Shown one piece after another: positions 34,322-44,204 of a stretch of DNA of 64,000 bases. The first letter of the stretch is position 1. Each line of letters opens with the position of its first letter. Source of the stretch: Impatiens glandulifera (Eukaryota > Streptophyta > Magnoliopsida > Ericales > Balsaminaceae). Location of the stretch: positions 2,924,192 through 2,988,191 of the forward strand of contig NC_061867.1 in NCBI RefSeq assembly GCF_907164915.1. Direction: 5' to 3'. The notes beneath the pieces were generated by a model. The model saw only the letters and a list, made by a program, of their open reading frames with translations. It was not told the DNA's origin and ran no database searches. A program made the position numbers and the translations under genes.

Positions 34322-37300
34322 TCATGGCTCTAAAATCTGGTGGTACAACCTGACTGCCCACTTTTCTCTATATACTTGCATATTCTTTGATATGCAATTT
34401 TCTAGACCAAGTTTAGCAGTCAGGTACTCTAAATACATTAATACAAAAACGCCACAGTCCCCACTCCATTCTGCTTTTGGTACTTCAGGGTGTGGGATTC
34501 TATGAAATCTAAAAGTTTCATTTTTCATGTTAGGATACCTGGCCATTTCAACTTCAGACATTGCTTTATGAAGGAAGGGCGGCAACATCTCACAAATGGC
34601 TTTCATGTATTTTCCTAATTCTTCATCATTGAAAATTGTCTGATCGCAATCATAAACATCAATTCTCCATTCTTGCAATCGAATAACACACAGTACCCAG
34701 TGTAGGTTGTTGAGGTTGAGGGGGAAGTAAATAACATCAACACTGCTCCAACCGGGCATATGTTTATCTTCTCTACCCCAGTGGTAGTTGTAAAAGACGT
34801 CAGAGAAAGTATGGCCATGTGGTTTTTCTGGATCAACCGAGTCAGCAACAAATTCGTCATAGTATAAAGTAACCAAAGGGCCAAACTGGCAATCTAAGAT
34901 GGTGAAATCCTCCGGGTACGACTTAGGGTAGGCGACTGCTCTTGCTCTTAGCAGACAAATTGCTGCATTCATCTCTACATCAGTTAGCCACTTATTTAAC
35001 CTCAGAATTGTAGTGAAGAACTTAAGGTCTCCAGCACCATCAGGGAGTTGAACATCTTTAAATTTAGCCCCTTTCGCAAATTCTTTCCTGAACTCTTTCC
35101 TCAGTTGCTCATTACAAGTCGACATAGGATCGACAACAATCGTCTTCTTTCTTGGCCGAGGGACGACGTAGGGACTAAGTACAGCTTTCGACGCCGTCCT
35201 CTTTCTCTTAAATAGGATGTGGGATGCATCTTCCAGTACCACCACATCCTCATCTATCCGCTTGTCCTCCTTCTTCTCTACCTTCTTCTGCACAACGAAA
35301 TGATCGTCCACCTTCTTCTGCACCACCCTCCTACCCCTCTGCACCCCCTTCCTACCCCTCTGCACCCCCTTCCTACCCCTCTGCACCCCCTTCCTACCCC
35401 TCTTCACAACGAAATCATCGTCCACCTACAAAGAAATCATTGAATTAGGCAACAAAAGTCTTCAATTAGTCCAAATGCAAGAATTGCATACCTCATCTTC
35501 ATTATCCTCCACCCTCTGCACCACCCTCCTACCCCTCTGCACCCCCTTCCTACCCCTCTTCACAACGAAATCCTCTTCCACCTCCTCTTCAACCTTCTCT
35601 TCAACCTTCTCTTCAACCTTCTCTTCAACATCATCTTCATTGTCTTCCACCTGCTTCTCCACCTGCTTCTCCACCTGCTCCTCCACCTGCTCCTCCACCT
35701 TCTCCTCCAAATTCCCAACATTCTCCATTTCCTACAAAAACCAGAAAAGCCCTTCAATTAGTCCAAAGGCAAGAAATAGGTAAAGTGCGCGAATTGCACC
35801 AAATGCATACCTCAGTATTGTGTTCCCCATCTTCAACTGTCTTCTCCATTTCCAACAAAATCCCATCCTACAAAAACCAGAAAAGCCCTTCAATTAGTCC
35901 AAAGGCAAGAAATAGGTAAAGTGCGCGAATTGCACCAAATGCATACCTCAGTATTGTGTTCCCCATCTTCAACTGTCTTCTCCATTTCCAACAAAATCCC
36001 ATCCTACAAAAACCAGAAAAGCCCTTCAATTAGTCCAAAGGCAAGAAATAGGTAAAGTGCGCGAATTGCACCAAATGCATACCTCAGTATTGTGACAACC
36101 AACTTCAACTGTCTTCTCAATTTCCAACAAAAGCCCATCCTACAAAAACCAGAAAAGCCCTTCAATTAGTCCAAAGGCAAGAAATAGGTAAAGTGCGCGA
36201 ATTGCACCAAATGCATACCTCAGTATTGTGTTCCCCATCTTCAACTGTCTTCTCCATTTCCAACAAAAGCCCATCCTACAAAAACCAGAAAAGCCATTCA
36301 ATTAGTCAAAAGGCAAGAAATAGGCAAAGTGCGCGAATTGCACCAAATGCATGAAATGCATACCTCAGTATTGTGTTCCCCATCTTCAACTATCTTCTCC
36401 ATTTCCAACAAAAGCCCATCCTACAAAAACCAGAAAAGCCATTCAATTAGTCCAAAGGCAAGAAATAGGCAAAGTGCGCGAATTGCACCAAATGCATGAA
36501 ATGCATACCTCGAAATTTTCTTCCACATCTTCAACTGTCTGCTCTTCATTTTCATTGTCCTCCCCCTCCCCAACAGTGTTCTTCTCCAAGAGACCAACAA
36601 TGTCTTTTTCCTGTCCATCCTACAATAAACAGAAAAGCCCTTCAATTAGTCCAAATGAAAGAATTAGGAAAAGTGCGCGAATTGCACCAAATGCAAGAAA
36701 TGCATACCTCGAAATTTTTTTCACCATCTTCAACTGTCTGCTCTTCATTGCCATTGTCCTCCCCCTCCCCAACAGTGGTTTTCTCCAAGAGACCAACAAT
36801 GTCTTTTTCCTGTCCATCCTACAATAAACAGAAAAGCCCTTCAATTAGTCCAAATGCAAGAATTAGGAAAAGTGCGCGAATTGCACCAAATGCAAGAAAT
36901 GCATACCTCAGTATTTTTAACACCATCTTCAACTGTCTTCTCTTCGTTTTCATTGTCCTCCTCAACAATTTTTTTCTCCACAAGCCCAACATTGTCTTCC
37001 TCCTGTCCATCCTACAATAAACAGAAAAGCCTTCAATAAGTCGAAATGCAAGAAATGCACCAATTATACAAATGCAAGGAAATGCAAGAAATACATACCT
37101 CAACTTCATTATCCTCCACAAGCCCAACATTGTCTTTCTCCAAAATCAGCACATCATTGTCTTCCTCTTGTCCATCCTACAATAAACAGAAAAGCCTGTG
37201 CAATTAGTCGAAATGCAAGAAATGCACCAATTATCCAAATTCAAGGAAATACAAGAAATACATACCTCAACTTCATTCTCCTCCACAAGCACAGCATTGT

Positions 37301-38762
37301 CTTTCTCCAAAATCACCACATCATTGTCCTCAGTGTTCACCACATCATTCTCCCCTTGCTGTAGTTGCTTTAACATCCCTTTAATGAGAATTATGTCATC
37401 TCTCATTTCGGTTTTGATGAGCCTTATTTCATTTCTCATTTCAGTTTTGAAGAGAGTCAGTTCCTTTCTCATTACAGTTTTGAATTCATTTAGCTCCTTC
37501 GAAAGTTGATCCAATCTACATCTATCGTGGGGAGTTGTTGCTGTTGGAGTTGGGGGAGAGGATTCTTCGTCTTCGTCTTCTTCTTCTTCTTCGTCTTTTC
37601 TACTCGTGGCGCTCTCGACTGAATAAGAGCTGCTGGTGCTGGTGCTGGGGGTAGGGTTGCGGGTTCTTCTTCTTGTGGAAGTTATGGCTTTGGCTGGAGT
37701 AATTTGCCTTTTCTTCCTCATGACAGTTTTTTTATGAGGAACTCCATCGTCAATATCTCCAAATTTCCTCTTTCTGCAGTCAAGATCAAAAAAGACATCA
37801 TAAACATTACCTCCCATATCTTCAAAGTCATCCCCAGCATATAAGATCTTCTCTTCTTCAGACAATTCCATTTGCTTAACAATCGTGCCTTGCAGGGCAG
37901 TTTGAAGATCAGAGGCAGTGCTCTTCCTCTTTGATTTGTACTGTATTATTCTTGGGCAGACAGGATCTTCAGTTTGAAGCGTCGTTTTAATTGCAAGATT
38001 GGGGACAAAAGTTTGGATCACCTCATAAGTCCACACTTGTAAGGCTAGTGCGAACCCATATACGGTATAAGAAACATCGACATCTTTTTCTTTGTCTTTG
38101 TTCTTCTTCTTCCCCGAGGCGGCATCCTTCTTCTGCAGATACAGCGTCCTGTAGCGATCAAGGTCTCTGCTCAAACCCTTCATGGTTGCTCTAAAGGCCA
38201 CCTTTCCCCATGGAAAATTGAGGAAGGTGTCGATGTCATCGACCATGCTGAAGAGTTTCATATTTATTATCCTCCTCGGGTCAAGGGCAAAGAGATAATG
38301 GGAAACAAGGTATACCAGCCCCAATTTCCATGCATCTTCCCTATCAGAGCAGGACAGGAATTTTGAATGAAGGTCTGCTATTCTAATAAGTGGAATACGT
38401 TTAAAATATTTAAGAACCAAAGTTGGAGATTCTTCAACCTGGTTGAAAATTGTTTGCTCATTAGGGAATCTCCCAAAATTGAGACCTGTAACCAATGCAA
38501 ACTCCCTCATCCCGAAGCACAGCTCTTCTCCATTCACAAGGAACTTCATCTCCATAGAATTTGAGCTGGACTTCCTGAGGAGCATGTGGTGTATAATCAT
38601 TCCTGAGAAACGCAGTAACGGGTGCCCTTTGAATAAGAATCTGAATTGGGTTTGCTCTACCCTTTCAGTTAGATTCATCTTGGCAAACTTGGCAGCAATA
38701 TTTCCCATATTGGTTTTCCAGGATACCCTCCCAGCAAACTCGGGTATTGTAGTGGACTCCAT
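34322..38762 (-). CDS. DUF1985 and Ulp1-like cysteine protease (C48) gene of the MULE
   Basis: Twelve coding exons, all introns phase 0: 38762-37266, 37176-37099, 37011-36907, 36818-36708, 36619-36509, 36420-36364, 36275-36219, 36139-36083, 36003-35947, 35867-35811, 35731-35492 and 35425-34322; 1176 aa if all are spliced. Exon 1 holds a DUF1985 domain (MKFLVNGEELCFGMREFALV), a Lys-rich stretch and a coiled-coil-like segment of repeated KTEMR. The middle exons encode acidic repeats; exons 11-12 carry RGRKGVQ repeats (basic, NLS-like). The last exon is a C48 domain with His1051 (LHWVLCV), Asp1068 (DVYDCD) and Cys1133 (SGDCGVF); His-Asp spacing is 17 as in Ulp1. The usual Gln six residues before the Cys is not evident. 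Known Kaonashi MULEs carry such genes; deSUMOylation is inferred and unproven. Confidence 0.85.
35811..36420 (-). repeat. Tandem array of exon-plus-intron units in the ULP gene
   Basis: Five consecutive 57-bp phase-0 exons (ends at 35811, 35947, 36083, 36219 and 36364) repeat with periods of 136, 136, 136 and 145 bp. Each encodes a 19-residue unit of the type DGILLEMEKTVEDGEHNTE. The exon at 36139-36083 differs most (VEVGCHNTE). Flanking exons of 78-111 bp (36509-37176) are longer versions of the same module with DGQExD starts and NFE/NTE ends. Confidence 0.88.
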
Positions 38763-39471
38763 CTACAAAACAAGGAAGAAGATGGGAATAAGCAAATCGA
38801 ATTAACCATTGAGAAATGCTTGCAAATTTCTTAATAGATTAAGGTGCAGTAAAGGTGCAGTAATACATTAAGGTGCAGTAATGGACAGTTCTAAAGACAT
38901 TAAGCATATGATGTGTCATTTCTTAGATCAACAACTCATCCTGTCTCATTGGCATTCTATTAAACGTAAAGCAGTAAAGCAGAATAAGAACAGACGAAAA
39001 TGAAGCAGTAAAGCAACAAAACAGATAAACCCTAACTAAGCCTACACAGTCAAAGAAAACACAGAAATACCATTTCTTCACAAGAACATAACAAACACGG
39101 AAATGTCATTTCTTAAACGAGAAATGAATGAATAAGCGTGAAATGCATGCATGCAGAATAAGAACAGTGATACAATACTCGTCATATACCCTAAAAGCAT
39201 TTACACACATAAACGAAACCAGAACCAAACCCTAAACCCTAAATACATCAATATAAATCAATATAAACGGAATAATACACATCAAAACCTAACCCTAACT
39301 CTTAAGCCCTAAACTCACCGGAATATGTCAAAAAGACGGTGGAAAGACGATGATGTCGAATAGACGGTGGAAAGTCGATGACGTTGAACGAGGAACGATG
39401 TTGAGTGAACGATGATCTTGATCGATGTTGAAGGAAGTCGGCAGTTGAGAAGACGTGGTTTTGGAAGTCGG
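38763..39471 (-). promoter_or_regulatory. ULP gene leader intron and 5' UTR
   Basis: Immediately upstream of the ATG at 38762 the minus strand reads TTTTGTAG, an acceptor. A matching donor CCG then GTGAGT lies at 39318, giving a 556-bp leader intron that parallels the one in the BRCT gene. The intron start (GTTTAGGGCTTAAG) is homologous to the left-side intron. Two telobox-like CCCTAAA copies lie at about 39232-39245. Confidence 0.55.
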
Positions 39472-39859
39472 AGTGGGAGGGAGAATCGGGGTGGTTTTGT
39501 TTTAAATTAGGGCCGAAAAATTATATATACGACTAAAGACGCGATTTACCATGGACGCGATTTAATCTGAATCGCGTGAGTTCATCACCGCGATTTAGGT
39601 TAAATCGCGTGCATGGTAAATCGCGTACATTTAAAAACGCGAATTACCAATCATGCGATTCATCTAAATCGCGTGAGTTAATCACCGCGATTTAGATGAA
39701 TCGCGTGATTGGTAATTCGCGTCTTTGAGCGTAAGAAATGGCGCGGAAGGGGTATTTCCGACATTTCGCAGGGCAAAAGGGCCCTTTTTGCCAACTTTAG
39801 TAGGCGGGGGCCCTTTTTGGAATTTCCCCTGTTATGGGGGCCATTTCATCAAATTTCCC
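39472..39859 (-). repeat. MULE right terminal inverted repeat with hairpins and TATA box
   Basis: Inverse of 27778-28165. TATATATAA on the minus strand is at about 39532-39539 and would drive the ULP gene. Hairpin arms are 39637-39673 and 39686-39722 (37 bp, near-perfect), plus a second hairpin at about 39538-39625. The outer end reads GGCCATTTCATCAAATTTCC then C, followed by the target duplication. Confidence 0.88.
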
Positions 39860-39867
39860 AAAAAGTT

Positions 39868-40235
39868 TGGAGGCCTGAAAGAAGTAAACTGGAAATTCAG
39901 GGGTGAAAATAATTTCAGCTTATTTGAAATAAGTTTAAATATGAAAGTCTTATGCTAAATTTCAATGTTTATAACGCTCAAGAACTGGATTGCAAAACTA
40001 CTTAAAGTTTGGATTTTCCCATTCGAAAGCTTCGTATTCTTCTTCCCCACCTCTTTCCTCGGTTTCCAAAGCTCTAGCCTTGCCCAGAAAATCTCTGAAT
40101 GCAGCTTCTACAGTCGCGAAGACATCAAAAACTTCCTCACTTCGTCACGACTCATCTGGTTGTAGCATGTGTCCAAGAATCGAGAATAGAGAAATGATTT
40201 ATTCTAAATCGAAAATGCTTCCGATGAAGATCAAC
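39868..40235. other. AT-rich unit block resuming right of the MULE
   Basis: Continues the block left at 27777. The minus strand at about 39990-40150 keeps an acidic open stretch (DVFATVEAAFRDFLGKARAL, EEEYEAFEWENPNF), best preserved in this unit. No gene could be identified from it. Confidence 0.45.
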
Positions 40236-40239
40236 TCGT

Positions 40240-43200
40240 CCACACCTTGTATCAATTGTATGGTACAATTAACGACATGATGTTGTGTTAGATGACAATC
40301 TATTTCTATATGTTTGGTACGTTCGTGAAATACATCATTATGAGCAATATGCATTGCACTATTATTATCATAAAAAAGTGGAATAGCAGCGGATGAAGGA
40401 ACACCCATATCTTGAAGTAACCATTGTAGCCAGAGAAGCTTAGAGATAGTATCTGTAAGAGCACGATATTTAGATTATGTACTAGAACGAAAAACAACTA
40501 TTTGTTTCTTACTTCTAGATGATTGAGAGATGTTCCAAGAAAGAAACAATATCTAGTAGTGAATCGACGATCAGTTGGATCACCTGCCCAATCAACATCA
40601 GAGTATGCTCGTAACTCTATAAGAGAAGAGTGAGAAAAATGTAGTCCATGAAATAAAGTTCCTCTAATGTATTGTAATATACGAAGAACGGAAGAGAAAT
40701 GAGTTGTACGAGGAGATGACATAAATTGACTCACGATATGTACAACATATGCAGAAATGAGTTGTACGAGGAGATGACATAAATTGACTCACGATATGTA
40801 CAACATATGAAATATCTGGCCGAGTGACAGTAAGATATATAAGACTACCAACTAGTTGTCGATAAAGTGTTTCATCACTTAGTGGAGTACCATCAGTAAC
40901 AACCAAATGTTCTGTGGAGTCAAAGGGTGTGTGTAACAACTTTTGTGTCAGTAATACTAGCCCGAGATATGAGATCGGTTGCGTACTTAGCTTGTAATAA
41001 ATAGTAACCGGATTTGTCAGAAGTTATTTCATGTCCCAAGAAATAACTTAAATGTCCAAGATCTTTCATTTCAAATTGTTGATGTAGAAAATTTTTGAGA
41101 TCGCGAATTCCATTAGTGTCATCATTAGTAATTATCACGTCATCCACATAAAGTAAAAGTAAGGTACAACCTTGATCTGTTTTGTGCAAAAACAATGCAT
41201 GATTATAAGAGCTGGATTTGAAACCAAGATTACCAATAGTGTGGCTAAATTTGGTGAACCACTCTCTAGGAGCTTGTTTGAGACCATAAAGAGCTTTGCG
41301 GAGTCTACAAACTTTATTTGGAGGATGATCATATCTAGGTGGAGGTTGCATATACACTTCTTCTATTAGTTCACCATTAATGAATGCATTTTTGACATCC
41401 ATTTGAAATAGTTGTCATCTTTTGCTAGAAGCTACTACAATGAGGCTACGAATCGAGGTCAATCGAGCTACATGAGCAAATGTTTCCTCATAATCAATAC
41501 CATATTCGTGAGTATATCCCTTAGCAACAAGGAGAGCTTTATATCGTTCGACTGAACTATCTTCTCGTGTCTTAATTTTAAAAACTCATTTACATCCAAC
41601 GACTGACTTGTGTGAAGATAAATCAACCAAGTCCCAAGTTTTTGTCTTGGAAAAGTGCTTGCAATTCTTCTGTCATTACTTTCTTCCATAAAGGGTTTGA
41701 GTTGGCCTTGCGAAAAGTACGAGGTTCATAGAGAGAGACAATAGCTGAGTATACATGATAGCTACGAAGATGAACAGAAGTTCAACTTACATGATTAGTA
41801 CGACGAGGAGGTGGTGGTGGTGATGGTGGAAAATAAGAAGATTCTTGAATGATATGATCAGATGAGGTATGTGCCGGATTTTGAGATGGAAAAGATGTCG
41901 ATGTAGGAAATGCAGATGGAGTTGAGTCGCATGAGTTGTGAAATGGTCCTATACAAGAAATATCAAGAAACAGAGGTATGGTAGGATCACGAAAAAAATT
42001 GAGTAGGAGGTTCATTAACTCTAAATTTAGATATAGTTGAAAACATCTTATGTTCCCAAAATGATACATGACGAGAGATAAGAAGACATTGAGATAGATA
42101 AGAAGACATCGAGATAATGGATCCCAACCTTTGTGTTCGATTCCACAACCTAAGAAACAACATAATCAAATTCGAGGTTCAATTTTATTGTATTCATGAG
42201 GTTGTAATAAAAAAACACATCTAAAAACTTTGAGAGTTTAATAATTCGGAGATCGATTAAAAAGACGTTCAAAAGGAGAAATGTTACATATGATTGGAGA
42301 AGGAATGCAATTGATAGTATAAATAGTGGTGAAAGCTGCTTCTCCCCAAAAGTTATCGAGACAAGAAGACGAGATGATAAGGGCTCAAACAACATTAAGA
42401 ATGTGTTTATGTTTTCGTTCTGCCCGACAATTTTGTTGAGAAGTTCCAGGACAAGATCTTTGTATAATTGTGCCCTCTTGTGCTAAAAACTCTATGAATT
42501 TTGTGTCTTTGTATTCTATGGCATTATTAGTGCGCAATAATTTAATTTTGAAGGAAAAATGAGTCTGAATCATATTAGCAAACCGAATGTAAATTGAGGA
42601 CAATTCAGACCTATTACACATCAAATAGATCCATGTATAACGAGAAAAAATTGTCAGTAAATATCACATAATATTTTAAATCATTCATAGTATTATGTGG
42701 TGCATGACCCCAAATAACAGAGTGAATCATATTAAAAGGTACTAAGGAATTAGAATCATTAGGAAAAAAGGTAAAGCGTGTCCTTTAGAAAGCTCACAAA
42801 AAACACAATCAAAAGTTTTAGTCTTAATAGAGCCTAAAGAAACACTAAAAATTAAAGAACTCAATCAATCTTTAGAAGGGTGACCTAATCGAGAGTGCCA
42901 AATTTGTGAAGTGATAGCTCCAACAAAATATTATGATGGAAGAGATAAATAAGTGAGTTCAAACAATCGTTCAACCTTACGTCCCGTTCTAATGATTTTA
43001 TTTGTTTGAGGATCTTGCACAACACAACCATTACTCGAAAAAGTTATCTTAAAATCGAGATCACATAATTGTTTAACAGAAATAAGATTTAACGAAAGTT
43101 TTGGAACAAAAAATGTTTCAGGTAAGGACAATATAGAAGTTTGAGCGGTACCAATAGTTTGAACATTCAAAATAGTATTATCAGATACAAAATAATAAGC

Positions 43201-43729
43201 TTTCTAGTGGATGTGAGAAAAGATGATTCAGAAGTCATATGATTACAACATCCTGAATCAAAAAAACATGAGGCAGAAATACCTGGTGTGGTAGTTAGCA
43301 CCGAAGAATATAGAAATGGATAAGATGTAGTACCATGATTTGATTGAAGTGTAGTACCATGATTTTATTGAAGTTTTTGTAAGAGTGATTGAATGTCTGT
43401 AGGAAATATTTTGGGAAATGTATTCTATAATGAAGTACCTATGACAACAACAACGATGGAGAATGCAAATTTGAAAGACTTATCCATTAAAATTGATTTA
43501 ATATGAACATCAATATTCAGAAATCAATACACAAACCTTAAACGGCCATAAAACCTAGAGTTTAGATATCATATTAGAGGATTAAGAGAAAGAGAATAAC
43601 AGTGTGCATTTTTATTAATATAATAAAGGTATATATACTTGAGTTACATTAGAAAATATAATAAAATATAAAAATTATAGAATATAATATAATAATATAT
43701 CAATATAATATATTATTATATTATATACA
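40240..43729 (-). pseudogene. Long Ty1/copia pol relic (unit II)
   Basis: This unit keeps more of the element than the others. From its 5' side it shows a protease remnant (FFDSGCCNHMT), a pre-integrase region (PKLSLNLISVKQLCDL), integrase (AQEGTIIQRSCPGTSQQN, AERKHKHIL), reverse transcriptase (ALYGLKQAPREWF, LLYVDDVIITNDD intact) and RNase H ([28 protein letters not shown]). Many frameshifts and stops break it. A 58-bp tandem duplication lies at 40695-40752 and 40753-40810. A possible 5' LTR of about 156 bp (43574-43729) starts TGTATATAATATAATAA on the element strand and is followed by TATGATATCTAAAC, a weak primer site. Gag is missing and no 3' LTR is found. Confidence 0.8.
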
Positions 43730-44204
43730 CTAACCGAAACTATGAAGAACCTCTGCGAGCGGACATCACTACGGGCCGCGAATCAGCTAGAATTCCTTCA
43801 CACGAATATTCCTTGACCATTAGAGCATCTATTCGCGTCTTTTTGAAAACTTATGGACGATATTCAAACAAACTGAAATATAATTTAAAATCGATATTTG
43901 AATTGATTGATGAATGTATATAAGTTCTATGAGCTTAGATTACTACTAAAGGAGAACCTTACTATAAGAAGAAGAATCGAAGAATGGAACACGCTCGAAT
44001 AAAAGGAACAGCCGCTTGTAGATGACCACGTCGGAGAAGACGAACTCTCACTGGAAATCGCTGAACCAATTTCTCTCTTGCTTTCGATCGCTGGAGGAAG
44101 CTCTTTAGTGTTTCTCACAATGAATTCCTAATTCTCTTAGTAGAAGTTGGAAGGTTTGGATTGAGGAAACATATATGACAAGTCTAAATCGTTGAGTTAC
44201 TATC
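43730..44204. other. Inter-unit spacer left of the intact copia
   Basis: Relatively GC-rich around 43740-44110 with a 63-codon Ser-rich minus frame (43927-44118) that has no recognised domain. From 44145 it is homologous to 11965 onward. Confidence 0.45.

Larger units (their letters stand above)
27778..39859. mobile_element. Complete 12.1-kb Mutator-like element (Kaonashi/ULP-type MULE) with three genes
   Basis: The termini are GGGAAATTTGATGAAATGGC and its inverse, heading TIRs of about 390 bp that differ at only a few positions. An 8-bp target duplication AAAAAGTT flanks it (left copy ends at 27777, right copy starts at 39860); three paralogous units keep the uninterrupted site (19565, 51885 and 58670 regions). 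Inside are a tandem-BRCT gene (+), an MuDR-type transposase (+) and a DUF1985/Ulp1 gene (-). MULEs carrying ULP genes are known (Kaonashi type). The BRCT gene is an added passenger. All three spliced frames are open and the TIRs are almost identical, so it appears young and possibly autonomous. Confidence 0.9.
22046..43730. repeat. Array unit II (enlarged by a MULE and a longer copia)
   Basis: Same order as unit I, with three differences: the small LTR element is complete, a 455-bp insert lies at 26623-27077, and a 12.1-kb MULE splits the AT-rich block at 27778-39859. Its copia relic runs on past the point where the others are cut, to about 43.73 kb. It therefore preserves the most complete form of the unit's right side. 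Confidence 0.75.

Noticed and set aside
35219..35448. Plus-strand Pro/Leu-rich frames
   Set aside because: Antisense of the RGRKGVQ-coding repeat in the ULP gene; composition artefact.
35811..36420. Regular 136-bp repeat as a CRISPR-like array
   Set aside because: The repeats are exon-intron units with splice signals in a plant transposon gene; no short identical repeats with unique spacers.
35475..37039. Plus-strand frames of 61-174 codons rich in Ser
   Set aside because: Antisense of the repeated mini-exons and their introns; splice signals and acidic modules support the minus strand.
39229..39248. CCCTAAACCCTAAA as a telomeric repeat
   Set aside because: Only about two plant telomere units are present, inside the ULP leader intron; treated as telobox-like motifs, not an interstitial telomere.
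43927..44118. 63-codon Ser-rich minus frame
   Set aside because: No domain, no paralogue kept open, no promoter or splice support.
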